From an uncultured Flavobacteriales bacterium (GTDB lineage Bacteria > Bacteroidota > Bacteroidia > Flavobacteriales_G > Salibacteraceae): 60,315 nucleotides of DNA. This document shows positions 45,460 through 54,390 of the stretch, piece by piece. A model generated the notes under the pieces. The model saw only the letters and a program-made list of their open reading frames with translations. It was not told the DNA's origin and searched no databases. A program made the translations under genes and the position numbers. Numbering within the stretch: position 1 is the stretch's first letter; the number at the start of each line of letters is the position of its first letter. The stretch is taken from NCBI GenBank assembly GCA_913062955.1, contig CAJXZP010000020.1, positions 1 through 60,315 of the forward strand, in the 5' to 3' direction.

Positions 45460-47055
45460 TTATTCGTTTTCATCCTTTAATTCGAAGTGTGAGGGTGTCT
45501 CTTTTGCATTGATATCATCAAACCCAATTTGTTCTATAATGATGTTTCTCGAAGAAGCATTCGTTTCAAAATCTTCAAAAATTTCCTTGACATCATGATG
45601 CATAAAATGTGTTTTGGTTCCATCTATTATGATATGAGTGTCATTCGGTAAATTAGCTAAAACATTCTGAATCGCAGCCTTGTTTAAGAAGGTTACATCT
45701 TCAGATAAAATCATCTTCAAATTGTGCCTATCTTTTAAGTTGCCCTTCATTATGGTAAATGGTACCCGCATATTGTTCTTCAGAATAATAAAAACGGCTA
45801 CAAACATTCCAAGTCCAATACCTATTAGTAAATCGGATAATACCATGGCAATGATGGTTATTATAAAGGGGAGGAATTGTTCCATTCCTTGGGAGTATAT
45901 TTTTTTAAATAAAGATGGCCTTGCCAATTTATAACCCACCAATAGTAAAACAGCTGCCAACGTGGCAAGTGGGATTTGGTTGAGTAGGTTTGGAATAAGG
46001 ATGATGCTTAATAATAGCCAAACACCGTGCATTATAGTGGATAGTTTGGATTTACCTCCTGTTTGAATATTGGCAGAACTCCTAACAATGACTTGGGTCA
46101 CAGGAATTCCTCCAATGAATCCAGCGACAATATTTCCTATTCCTTGGGCTTTCAATTCTCTGTTTGTGGGTGAAATCCGTTTCTTTGGATCAAGTTTATC
46201 CGCAGCTTCCAAGCTTAAAAGAGTTTCTAAACTAGCTACCATGGCAATAACTATGGCGGTGCCATAAACTTGGGTGATTCCTAAACCTGAAAAATCAGGA
46301 AATTTAAAGTTACTTAAAAAGTCATCCACAGAAGTAGGTACTGGAATGGAAACTAAATGCTCCGAAGAAATGACTAAAAATGGAATACTATGGAAGTACA
46401 TGTTTAACATTATACCAGTAGCCACCACCACTAAAGGGCCTGGAATGATTTTGGTGAAACTCAATCCTTTCATGAATTTGGTGTCCCATATAATTAAAAT
46501 GGCTAACGAAATGGCCGTAATAATAGCTGCGCCTGGAGTCACGTTTTCGAGCATGTAATACAATTCGGTAAAAGTATTATGTCCGTCAGTTTGAAAAAAT
46601 TCAAGATCCCCTTCTAAATCCGAATCATACCCAAATGCATGCGGTAATTGTTTGAGAAATATGAGGATGCCAATTCCCGTCAGCATTCCGTGTATCACAC
46701 TGGAAGGAAAGTAGTAGCCGATGATTCCTGCACGTATATACCCCATTATTAATTGAATTATTCCGGCAAGAATGACAGAAACTAAGAAGATTTCGTAACT
46801 GGGTAAATCGTTTATGGCCGAAAGTACAATGACCGCCAATCCAGCAGCAGGTCCACTAACTCCTAATGACGATCCACTTAAGGATCCCACAACGATACCT
46901 CCGATAATGCCTGAAATAATTCCGGCATATAAGGGCGCCCCTGATGCAAGTGCAATACCTAGACACAGAGGCATTGCAACCAAGAAAACAACAATACTGG
47001 CCGGTATGTCCGATTTTAGATTACTAAATAATCCGGGTTTACTAATGGTGCTCAT
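45460..47055 (-). CDS. SulP family anion transporter with STAS domain
   Basis: 531 residues: about twelve membrane segments (residues 15-425), the signature MPLCLGIALASGAPLYAGI (30-48), and a C-terminal STAS domain (about 435-525). Relatives carry sulfate, bicarbonate or other anions with H+ or Na+. No sulfur-assimilation or carbonic-anhydrase gene is nearby, so the anion cannot be fixed. It is transcribed 3 bp after a TetR-type gene, which presumably controls it. Confidence 0.92.
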   Translation of the reverse strand: MSTISKPGLFSNLKSDIPASIVVFLVAMPLCLGIALASGAPLYAGIISGIIGGIVVGSLSGSSLGVSGPAAGLAVIVLSAINDLPSYEIFLVSVILAGIIQLIMGYIRAGIIGYYFPSSVIHGMLTGIGILIFLKQLPHAFGYDSDLEGDLEFFQTDGHNTFTELYYMLENVTPGAAIITAISLAILIIWDTKFMKGLSFTKIIPGPLVVVATGIMLNMYFHSIPFLVISSEHLVSIPVPTSVDDFLSNFKFPDFSGLGITQVYGTAIVIAMVASLETLLSLEAADKLDPKKRISPTNRELKAQGIGNIVAGFIGGIPVTQVIVRSSANIQTGGKSKLSTIMHGVWLLLSIILIPNLLNQIPLATLAAVLLLVGYKLARPSLFKKIYSQGMEQFLPFIITIIAMVLSDLLIGIGLGMFVAVFIILKNNMRVPFTIMKGNLKDRHNLKMILSEDVTFLNKAAIQNVLANLPNDTHIIIDGTKTHFMHHDVKEIFEDFETNASSRNIIIEQIGFDDINAKETPSHFELKDENE

Positions 47056-47058
47056 ATT

Positions 47059-47730
47059 TTATTTTGAAATGGAATTGAATACTAATTGTTCGTAAAACTG
47101 GGTGATGTAGTTAGGGTCCTTGTTGATATCTGTAAGAGATGGAATGTTTTCGGCAAAAAAACGTTGCTGATGTGCCCCTTCTATTAGTGTGGACACTAAC
47201 ATATGTGAGTATTGATATTTTGAATTGATATCCAGTACCATTTGACTCACTCGCTCTACTACCCGTTGATATACCGAAAAGTGTGTTTGCTCTGTTTTTA
47301 AATCTATTCTTTTGGTGAAGTAGGCCTTAACGGCTTCCGACATAATAATTCGATCCAGTAAAATCTCGTTGATATGCGAAAATGTACTGTCTTCTTTTAC
47401 GGATTCGGTAAGGAGGACAATAGCTGATTTTAATTTATCCTCCGCAGAAGGTAAATTGTGCGTTTTAAAAACCAAACGATATTCAATCCAACTCCAATAC
47501 CAATAGATGAGATAAAATAAAATCATATGCTTACTTTCAAAATAGCGGTAAATAGTACTTTCTGGTGAGCCTATTTGTGTGCTTAATTTTTTGATAGTAA
47601 AGCATTCAAATCCTAGTTCATGAATAAGGGAAATACTATTGGATACTATTTTCTTTCCCAATTCAGAATTGTCTGGGTTCTTTATAAAAAGCTCCGGACT
47701 AACGTCTATATGAATGTGTAATTTGTCCAT
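47059..47730 (-). CDS. TetR/AcrR-type transcriptional regulator
   Basis: 223 residues. The N-terminal helix-turn-helix (about 25-70, LIHELGFECFTIKKLSTQIG then ESTIYRYFESKHMILFYLIYW) is followed by a ligand-binding helical bundle. It lies 3 bp upstream of the SulP gene on the same strand, so repressor and transporter share a transcript. A 17-bp palindrome 22 bp upstream of its start codon is the probable operator. Confidence 0.88.
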   Translation of the reverse strand: MDKLHIHIDVSPELFIKNPDNSELGKKIVSNSISLIHELGFECFTIKKLSTQIGSPESTIYRYFESKHMILFYLIYWYWSWIEYRLVFKTHNLPSAEDKLKSAIVLLTESVKEDSTFSHINEILLDRIIMSEAVKAYFTKRIDLKTEQTHFSVYQRVVERVSQMVLDINSKYQYSHMLVSTLIEGAHQQRFFAENIPSLTDINKDPNYITQFYEQLVFNSISK

Positions 47731-47746
47731 AATCGAATATTACGTG

Positions 47747-47769
47747 CGAAAATAATAGTAATACTATTA
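47747..47769 (-). promoter_or_regulatory. TetR-type operator with adjacent -7-like box
   Basis: A 17-bp palindrome TAATAGTA-A-TACTATTA (47753-47769) with a single central base, overlapping by two bases a minus-strand TATTTTCG (47747-47754). Such a position between promoter elements is typical of a TetR operator and predicts self-repression of the TetR-SulP pair. No TTG at the usual distance was seen, so the promoter is weak or atypical. Confidence 0.7.
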
Positions 47770-47770
47770 C

Positions 47771-48544
47771 AGAGGGGTTTTTATCTATTAATTTTACGTG
47801 TATTAACATTAAATTACCTTTTAGTTAAAAGGAATGAATCCGTGTTTATCATATTGTCGGAAGATTCTAATTGGATTAATTTTTGGAACCTAATTCAACT
47901 TGGATCTAAATCTCCAATATTACGGGATATACAGTTTTAGGAATGTTTTTGGGGCTAAATTGCGGATCCATGACAAGGGGTGGCCTGGGGATTAAATGAT
48001 GGATAGGCTGGAAGTTGTTTTTTGTAGTAAACTACTGGTGATTATCTGTCATCCTTGAAGGGTAAATTGCTAAAGGCACAATCTGAAAGTGTTTTGAATA
48101 ATACTAGGATTAAAGTACCTATAATTATTTCTGTTTCATTGTAGACCAAAGAGAAAAGTTGGATGAATGCAACATGAGTTTTGTATATGGACCAAAGAAT
48201 TCTCTTAAATAAAAAAAAAACACTTCTTTTGGAGCACTTTACAAACGTATTCGAATTCAGAATTAATTAACAAGTCCTCTTATTTGATCTAACTCAGCTG
48301 AGATTTCAATAGAAAGTCATACCCTTCTCCTTGAAAGGTTGCTTTGTCCATGAGGAGGCCTAAACGCATTTTAACGGTATTTCTACTTTGTATGAAGAGT
48401 ACCCGGAATTGATTATCCAAAGTAGGGGTGGGCCTTCAAAATATAGAAGATTCTTTGCATATTACCAATTTATTATTCGTTAGCTATGGAGGATATTGCT
48501 GTTAGTTCTAGTCCAGATGAATTGGAGTATAATGGGGGGGGGCA
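47771..48544. other. Gene-poor stretch containing decayed sequence
   Basis: About 770 bp between the TetR operator and the barrel-protein gene. Apart from the YceI-like remnant (listed separately) no intact gene, tRNA or clear repeat was found. A run of nine G (48534-48542) lies just past the stop of the next gene, unusual in an AT-rich genome and prone to slippage. Confidence 0.6.
48264..48400 (-). pseudogene. Decayed YceI-like gene fragment
   Basis: On the minus strand, bases 48264-48311 read IEISAELDQIRGLVN-stop. The first twelve residues differ at one position from the last part of the YceI domain in the 49430 fusion protein, and the nucleotides match closely too. About 60 bp upstream, in a different frame, KVEIPLK (about 48370-48390) matches the domain strand KDVVLPFK. 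Frameshifts and a deletion separate the pieces, and no start codon is left. It is the relic of a second YceI gene or of a duplicated fusion end. Confidence 0.65.
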
Positions 48545-49327
48545 TTACCAACGCATTCCAACGTTGATACCTAATCTAAATGTGGTCATTCCAATTTTCT
48601 CATCAAATGTGACGCTCTTTGTTGGAGACTCGTAGGTGAAAGGGCCAAGCTGGATTTTTGGGTTTAAGTTAGCATCAGCAGTTATGGAGGTAAACCACCT
48701 TTTTCTATTTATTATTCGTAGCGAGTATCCCGTATGAAATCCCAATTTATATTGAGTTTTTGAGTAGTCGTTATAATTGTTGAATACTTTTTGTTTATTA
48801 AAAGTGGGGCCTGCGGATAGTTGATGACGGTTATTTGTGGTGCGTATGCTGTAATCTAAATTCATGGTGATGGTTTTAAAAGTCACAATAAAGGTCTCTT
48901 CGGAAGAATAGCTAGGATTTGATTCAGGTGCGCCATGGATCGAAAATTGGTTAGATACTCCTATGGAGAATATAAATCCCATTAAATTATGCAACTGATA
49001 TTGTGCTCCAAAATGGAATGCGGGTACATTGCTAATGTATGGATATTCAGGGCTACCTGGGAATCCCCAGTAACCACTTTCGTATTCCGCATGAAAATCG
49101 GGCTGAAATATTTCCATCAATTTATCTTCTCCAGTGGTAGATTTGTTAATACTAAAGCCTCCAAAAATCTTAAATTCTTTTTCTTGAATAAATGTAGGTC
49201 TTGTTTTCTGGGTCTTTTGATTTTTTAGGAAAGGTTTATTTTGTGGCCGATGTTCGTGCTGTGTAAATCCGGTGTTAAGGATGAGTAATAGCATTGGAGT
49301 AAAAACGAATTTTAAGTGTAAGTTCAT
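48545..49327 (-). CDS. Outer-membrane beta-barrel-like protein
   Basis: 260 residues with a signal peptide (about 1-22) and a repeated pattern of amphipathic strands ending ...FRLGINVGMRW with a terminal aromatic, as in small outer-membrane barrels. The segment 23-50 is rich in lysine and threonine. No family recognised. It lies downstream of the pyrophosphatase gene but behind a terminator, so it is probably a separate transcript. Confidence 0.65.
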   Translation of the reverse strand: MNLHLKFVFTPMLLLILNTGFTQHEHRPQNKPFLKNQKTQKTRPTFIQEKEFKIFGGFSINKSTTGEDKLMEIFQPDFHAEYESGYWGFPGSPEYPYISNVPAFHFGAQYQLHNLMGFIFSIGVSNQFSIHGAPESNPSYSSEETFIVTFKTITMNLDYSIRTTNNRHQLSAGPTFNKQKVFNNYNDYSKTQYKLGFHTGYSLRIINRKRWFTSITADANLNPKIQLGPFTYESPTKSVTFDEKIGMTTFRLGINVGMRW

Positions 49328-49381
49328 TATTCAAATGTATACCTACCAGATATAAATGAAAATGAACTAAGGTTAACAAAA

Positions 49382-49410
49382 AAAACCGCTCCTTTCGGAA
49401 CGGCTTTTCA
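49382..49410 (-). terminator. Terminator of the pyrophosphatase gene
   Basis: CCGTTCC-GAAA-GGAGCGG on the minus strand (7-bp stem with one G-T pair) followed by eight U, 20 bp beyond the stop codon at 49430. Confidence 0.88.
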
Positions 49411-49429
49411 TTCGTATGCTAATTTAAAA

Positions 49430-52237
49430 TTATTTTATGTCATCAGAAATACCTCTCATTTGGTCTAACTCTGCAGAAATTTCAATGGAAACTTCATCCC
49501 CTAAAATACCGACCATAAAACCCATTCCGTAATCGGAACGTAAAATTACGAGTTCACCGGTTAAGGAAGTAAGAAATAAACCGGGTTTAAATGGAGATTC
49601 TTGATTGCCTAAATATTTAAAAGGTAATACCACATCTTTAGTAATTCCATGCATGGTCAATTTTCCATTTGCTTCATATGAATCACCAACCTTAGTAATA
49701 GAATTAGATGTAAAAGTGATCGTGGTGAACTTTTCTGCATCAAAGAAGTCAGATCCTAATACATGTTCATCTCTTTCTTTATCTGATGTGTTTAAGGAAT
49801 TAACCTCAATATCTATTTGGATGTTTGCCGTGGTATAATCTGTACCAAAATCAATAGAACCTGAAATATTATTCATGTTACCTTTTGAAGTCGCTAACAT
49901 ATGTCGGATAGAAAAATCGACATATGTATGAGATTTGTCTAGGGTCCATATACCAGTTAACTCTGCCAAATCTTTAACAGGAGTTTCTGTGATTTTCTTG
50001 TCTTCCGCAACCATAATTGCAGCTTCGGTGGCAGTTATACCATCTCCGTGAGGGGATACAGCGTGTTCGCCATCATTTAACATTGGAGCGATAACCAATC
50101 CAATTAAACAGGTTAATTTAATTAAAATGTTCATGGAAGGACCAGAGGTATCTTTAAATGGATCACCAACTGTATCGCCCGTTACTGCCGCTTTATGTGC
50201 TTCAGAACCTTTGTAGGTCATTTCACCGTTTATCATGACACCCGCTTCGAAAGATTTTTTAGCGTTGTCCCATGCACCACCTGCGTTATTTTGAAAGATT
50301 GCCCAAAGAACTCCACTGACGGTAACACCAGCCATATATCCACCAAGCATCTCCGCAACTATGGCGGTTTCCATACCTAACATTAAGGGAACAAATGCAA
50401 TTACTAATGGGAACCCAATTGTTAACACACCGGGAAGTACCATCTCTCTCAAAGAAGCTTCGGTAGAAATTGCGACACATTTATCATATTCTGGCCGGCC
50501 AGTTCCTTCCATAATTCCAGGAATTTCTTTGAACTGACGTCTTACCTCATACACCATTTCCATGGCTGCTTTACCTACCGCTTTCATGGCTAAAGCAGAG
50601 AAAACTACAGGAACCATTCCTCCAATAAATAACATGGCCAATACCGGTGCTTTAAATATGTTTATTCCATCAATGCCCGTAAAAGTGACATAAGCAGCAA
50701 ATAATGCCAATGATGTTAATGCTGCAGAAGCAATAGCAAATCCTTTACCCGTTGCGGCAGTGGTGTTTCCAACAGCATCTAATATATCGGTACGCTCACG
50801 AACAATTTTGTCCTGCTTACTCATCTCCGCAATTCCTCCTGCGTTATCCGCAATTGGCCCGAAAGCATCAATCGCTAATTGCATGGCGGTTGTTGCCATC
50901 ATAGCCGAAGCAGCCAAAGCCACACCGTAAAATCCAGCTAATGCATAGGTAGACCAAATTGCAGCAGCAAATAGGATGACCGAGGGGAAGGTAGAAATCA
51001 TACCTGTAGCTAATCCAGCAATAATGTTTGTTCCTGCTCCAGTACTTGATTTTTCAACTATCTCTAAAATTGGTTTCTTACCTAATCCAGTATAATATTC
51101 AGTTACGGATGAAATAGCTCCACCAACTACTAATCCAATTAAAGTGGCGTAAAAAACGTTCATGGAGGATATTTCAAGGATACCTTCTCCAAAGAAATGC
51201 ATTAACATAGTTTCGGGTAACATCCACGTAACTAAGAAATAACAGGTAACGGCTACTAATGCAATAGAAAGCCAGTTTCCTTTATTTAATGCAGCCATCA
51301 CTTCGCCTTCTTTCGCTTCATTGGTATTTATCCCAACCAACATAGTTCCAATCAATGAAATGATTACTCCGAAACCCGCAATTGCCATAGGTAATAAAAT
51401 GGGGCCAATTCCACCAAAGGCATCCGAAATACTTCCACCCATATCTCGTATGATATAATTACCCAATACCATAGCAGCCAAAACAGTGGCCACATACGAA
51501 CCAAATAAATCAGCTCCCATACCGGCAACGTCACCCACATTATCACCAACGTTATCTGCAATAGTTGCCGGGTTACGTGGGTCATCTTCAGGAATGCCAG
51601 CTTCAATTTTACCTACTAAGTCAGCGCCAACATCAGCAGCTTTGGTATAAATACCTCCACCCACACGGGCAAACAATGCAATGGATTCAGCTCCTAAGGA
51701 GAAACCAGCTAGTGTTTCTAAAACGATTGTCATATCATTTACCGATGTCCACTCTCCTCCCATGAAATAGTTAAAGAATAGAATAAAGAAGGATGTTAAT
51801 CCTAATACCGCTAAACCAGCAACTCCCAGTCCCATGACGGTACCACCACCAAACGAAACTTTCAATGCATCGGGTAAAGATGTTCGTGCAGCTTGGGTTG
51901 TTCTAACATTTGTTTTGGTAGCGATTTTCATTCCCATGTTTCCTGCTAATGCAGAAAAACCAGCTCCAAAAATAAATGCAATCACAATTAAAATATGTGT
52001 AGTGGGTACTAGGAAGGATACTCCTGCAAGTGCAATACTTACGATGACCACAAAAAGGGCTAATAATTTATATTCAGCATTTAGAAAAGCCAAAGCTCCT
52101 TCGTAGATGTGATCCGAGATTTCTTTCATTTTACCATCGCCAGCATCTTGTTTCAATACCCAGCTTCTTTTAATCATCATATAGGCTAATCCTACGAGTG
52201 CCAGTAGAATTGGCACGTATATCATTATTGACTCCAT
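49430..52237 (-). CDS. hppA: Membrane-bound ion-pumping pyrophosphatase fused to a YceI domain
   Basis: 935 residues; ordinary enzymes of this family have about 700-770. Residues 1 to about 730 are a complete pyrophosphatase with roughly sixteen membrane helices and DVGADLVGK, EDDPRNPATIADNVGDNVGD and GNTTAATGKG motifs. Residues 757-935 are a YceI-like lipocalin-fold domain (GIWTLDKSHTYVDFSIRHML, GKLTMHGITKDVVLPF, DEVSIEISAEL). The pyrophosphatase C-terminus faces the periplasm, where YceI proteins normally act. The pump uses PPi to move H+ or Na+. Alanine in GNTTAA points to the K+-dependent type; LGAESIAL with G in DLFGSY is discussed in findings. Confidence 0.93.
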   Translation of the reverse strand: MESIMIYVPILLALVGLAYMMIKRSWVLKQDAGDGKMKEISDHIYEGALAFLNAEYKLLALFVVIVSIALAGVSFLVPTTHILIVIAFIFGAGFSALAGNMGMKIATKTNVRTTQAARTSLPDALKVSFGGGTVMGLGVAGLAVLGLTSFFILFFNYFMGGEWTSVNDMTIVLETLAGFSLGAESIALFARVGGGIYTKAADVGADLVGKIEAGIPEDDPRNPATIADNVGDNVGDVAGMGADLFGSYVATVLAAMVLGNYIIRDMGGSISDAFGGIGPILLPMAIAGFGVIISLIGTMLVGINTNEAKEGEVMAALNKGNWLSIALVAVTCYFLVTWMLPETMLMHFFGEGILEISSMNVFYATLIGLVVGGAISSVTEYYTGLGKKPILEIVEKSSTGAGTNIIAGLATGMISTFPSVILFAAAIWSTYALAGFYGVALAASAMMATTAMQLAIDAFGPIADNAGGIAEMSKQDKIVRERTDILDAVGNTTAATGKGFAIASAALTSLALFAAYVTFTGIDGINIFKAPVLAMLFIGGMVPVVFSALAMKAVGKAAMEMVYEVRRQFKEIPGIMEGTGRPEYDKCVAISTEASLREMVLPGVLTIGFPLVIAFVPLMLGMETAIVAEMLGGYMAGVTVSGVLWAIFQNNAGGAWDNAKKSFEAGVMINGEMTYKGSEAHKAAVTGDTVGDPFKDTSGPSMNILIKLTCLIGLVIAPMLNDGEHAVSPHGDGITATEAAIMVAEDKKITETPVKDLAELTGIWTLDKSHTYVDFSIRHMLATSKGNMNNISGSIDFGTDYTTANIQIDIEVNSLNTSDKERDEHVLGSDFFDAEKFTTITFTSNSITKVGDSYEANGKLTMHGITKDVVLPFKYLGNQESPFKPGLFLTSLTGELVILRSDYGMGFMVGILGDEVSIEISAELDQMRGISDDIK

Positions 52238-52263
52238 TAATTACGTTTTAGATTAATTATTTC

Positions 52264-52299
52264 AAAAAAAAGGCCCCTCTAAATGAAATTTAGAGGGGC
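52264..52299 (-). terminator. Terminator of the E1-beta gene
   Basis: A 12-bp perfect stem GCCCCTCTAAAT / ATTTAGAGGGGC with loop GAA (52273-52299), preceded on the plus strand by eight A, giving the U-run on the minus transcript. It separates E1-beta from the pyrophosphatase gene, which starts 36 bp further. Confidence 0.92.
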
Positions 52300-52354
52300 G
52301 CAAATATATTATTTTATCGACAGGAGTAAAAATGGCCCCCTAAGGACCAGTTTA

Positions 52355-53335
52355 TTACAATTTATACATGGATGCTTTTACCGCCTTTACTACGTCTTCA
52401 ACACCTGGAAGTGCTTCTGCGATTAATGACTTTGAGAATGCAAATGAAGTATCAGATTGTGTTAATCTTCGGACTGGAGCATCTAAAAAATCAAATGCTT
52501 TACTTTGAATTTGATAGGTAATTTCTGAAGAAACAGATGCATAAGGCCAAGATTCTTCTAATACTACAACTCTATTGGTTTTCTTAACCGATTCAATAAT
52601 GGTATCGATGTCCAACGGACGGATAGTACGGATATCAATGACTTCAACATTGATTCCTTCTTTCGCTAATTCATCAGCTGCAGCAAAAGCTACTTTCATG
52701 ATTTTGCCAAAAGAAATAAGAGTACAATCGGTACCCACTCGTTTTACATCCGCTTTGCCAATAGGAAGAACATATTCTCCTTCTGGAACTTCTCCTTTGT
52801 CACCGTACATTGATTCACTTTCCATGAACACAACTGGATTTTCATCACGTATAGCCGCTTTTAAAAGTCCTTTAGCATCGTAAGGGTTGGATGGCGTAAT
52901 TACTTTAAGACCTGGAACCATTGCATACAAAGCTTCAAAACTTTGTGAGTGTGTAGCTCCTAATTGTCCTGCTGTACCATTTGGACCTCTAAAAACAATA
53001 GGGTTTCCAAATTGTCCACCCGACATTTGTAACATTTTTGCCGCGCTATTAATAATTTGATCTGCGGCTAAAATCGCAAAATTCCAAGTCATGAACTCTA
53101 CAATTGGTCGTAAACCATTCATAGCGGCACCCACGGCAATTCCTGCAAAACCTAACTCAGCAATAGGGGTGTCAATCACCCGTTTTTCGCCAAACTCGTC
53201 TAACATTCCTTTACTCGCTTTGTACGCACCATTGTATTGAGCAACTTCTTCACCAAGAAGAAAAACGTTTTCGTCTCTCCTCATCTCTTCGGTCATTGCC
53301 TCTTGAATCGCTTCTCTAAATTGTATAATTCGCAT
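52355..53335 (-). CDS. pdhB: 2-oxoacid (pyruvate) dehydrogenase E1 component, beta subunit
   Basis: 326 residues from the ATG at 53335 (MRIIQFREAIQEAMTEEMRR); an upstream frame would add 18 residues without homology. TPP-enzyme PYR domain with FLLGEEVAQYNGAYKASKG (26-44), PIAELGFAGIAVGAA and RGPNGTAGQLGATHSQSFEA. The C-terminal transketolase domain ends near VKAVKASMYKL. With E1-alpha it decarboxylates pyruvate; the alpha subunit is not in the window. A minus-strand TATTTTTG lies at 53359-53366. Confidence 0.93.
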   Translation of the reverse strand: MRIIQFREAIQEAMTEEMRRDENVFLLGEEVAQYNGAYKASKGMLDEFGEKRVIDTPIAELGFAGIAVGAAMNGLRPIVEFMTWNFAILAADQIINSAAKMLQMSGGQFGNPIVFRGPNGTAGQLGATHSQSFEALYAMVPGLKVITPSNPYDAKGLLKAAIRDENPVVFMESESMYGDKGEVPEGEYVLPIGKADVKRVGTDCTLISFGKIMKVAFAAADELAKEGINVEVIDIRTIRPLDIDTIIESVKKTNRVVVLEESWPYASVSSEITYQIQSKAFDFLDAPVRRLTQSDTSFAFSKSLIAEALPGVEDVVKAVKASMYKL

Positions 53336-53389
53336 ATTCTGGTTTTTATTCTGGCCGGCAAAAATACATTGTTTGATTACAATTTTCAT

Positions 53390-53647
53390 TTCCTTTGCAC
53401 TAGATTTTTAATAATTTCGATTTATAAACCTAATTATTTTTTGAATATCCAAAAATTCCAAATCCTCCTAAGGATCAATTTTTTAGATTAAGCCTTGTTT
53501 TTAGTCATTTTAACCCACTTTTCATGCGACTAAAACCGTTCTGATTCGTAACTTCGCCTGCCGAAATAAACAGATAGAAATTAGTATGCAAGCATACTTC
53601 TTTTAGCATTTATCATTAAGTTTGTCTTTCGATAAAAAAAATATAAA
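53390..53647. other. Divergent promoter region between E1-beta and etfB
   Basis: AT-rich, no gene seen. It holds the outward promoters of both flanking genes: a TATTTTTG box just outside (53359-53366) for E1-beta on the minus strand and a TAACTTCG (53549-53556, one mismatch to the -7 pattern) for etfB on the plus strand. No TTG at standard spacing was found for etfB. Confidence 0.45.
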
Positions 53648-54388
53648 ATGAAAATATTAGTTGCAATAAGTAAAGCACCTGATACTACTTCTAAAATTAG
53701 CTTCACGGACGGTGATACTAAATTTAACGAAGCAGGGGTGCAATTCATTGTAAATCCTTACGATGAGTGGTATGCTTTAGTAAGAGCATTAGAATTAAAA
53801 GAAGCAAACGGAGGTAGCGTAACTACAATCACTGTGGGGGGTGCAGATGCAGATCCCATTATTCGTAAGGCATTAGCTATTGGTGCCGATAATGCGGTAC
53901 GTGTGGATGCAACTCCATCCGATGCTTATTTTGTAGCGAGTCAAATCTCTGAATATGCAAAAGATAAAGAGTACGATTTAGTAATGACCGGTAAAGAAAC
54001 CATCGATTATAACGGTTCTCAAGTAGGTGGACTGGTTGCTGGAATGTTAGATTTACCTTATTTACCTAATATTTCAAAATTAGATGTGGCGGGTACTACC
54101 GCTACTGCTGAACGTGAAATTCAAGGTGGAGAAGAGGTGTTAGAGACGCAATTGCCTTTAGTGTTAAGTGCCTCTAAAGGAATGGCTGAACAAAGAATTC
54201 CTAATATGCGTGGAATTATGGCCGCAAGAGCAAAAAAATTAGAGGTGATACCAGCAGCATCTGGAGAGGCTTTAACGGAGATTATTGATTATTCATTACC
54301 TCCTGCAAAATCTGCCGTTAAACTAATCGATCCAGAAAATGCAGCAGATCTAATCGAATTGTTACACTCAGAAGCTAAAGTTATATAA
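53648..54388 (+). CDS. etfB: Electron transfer flavoprotein, beta subunit
   Basis: 246 residues, standard size, with the family's KILVAISKAPDTTSKI start, VNPYDEWYALVRALELKE and the AMP-binding-type VMTGKETIDYNGSQVG segment. With EtfA it accepts electrons from acyl-CoA and other dehydrogenases and passes them to the quinone pool. It lies 2 bp ahead of etfA. Confidence 0.97.
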   Translation: MKILVAISKAPDTTSKISFTDGDTKFNEAGVQFIVNPYDEWYALVRALELKEANGGSVTTITVGGADADPIIRKALAIGADNAVRVDATPSDAYFVASQISEYAKDKEYDLVMTGKETIDYNGSQVGGLVAGMLDLPYLPNISKLDVAGTTATAEREIQGGEEVLETQLPLVLSASKGMAEQRIPNMRGIMAARAKKLEVIPAASGEALTEIIDYSLPPAKSAVKLIDPENAADLIELLHSEAKVI

Positions 54389-54390
54389 TT

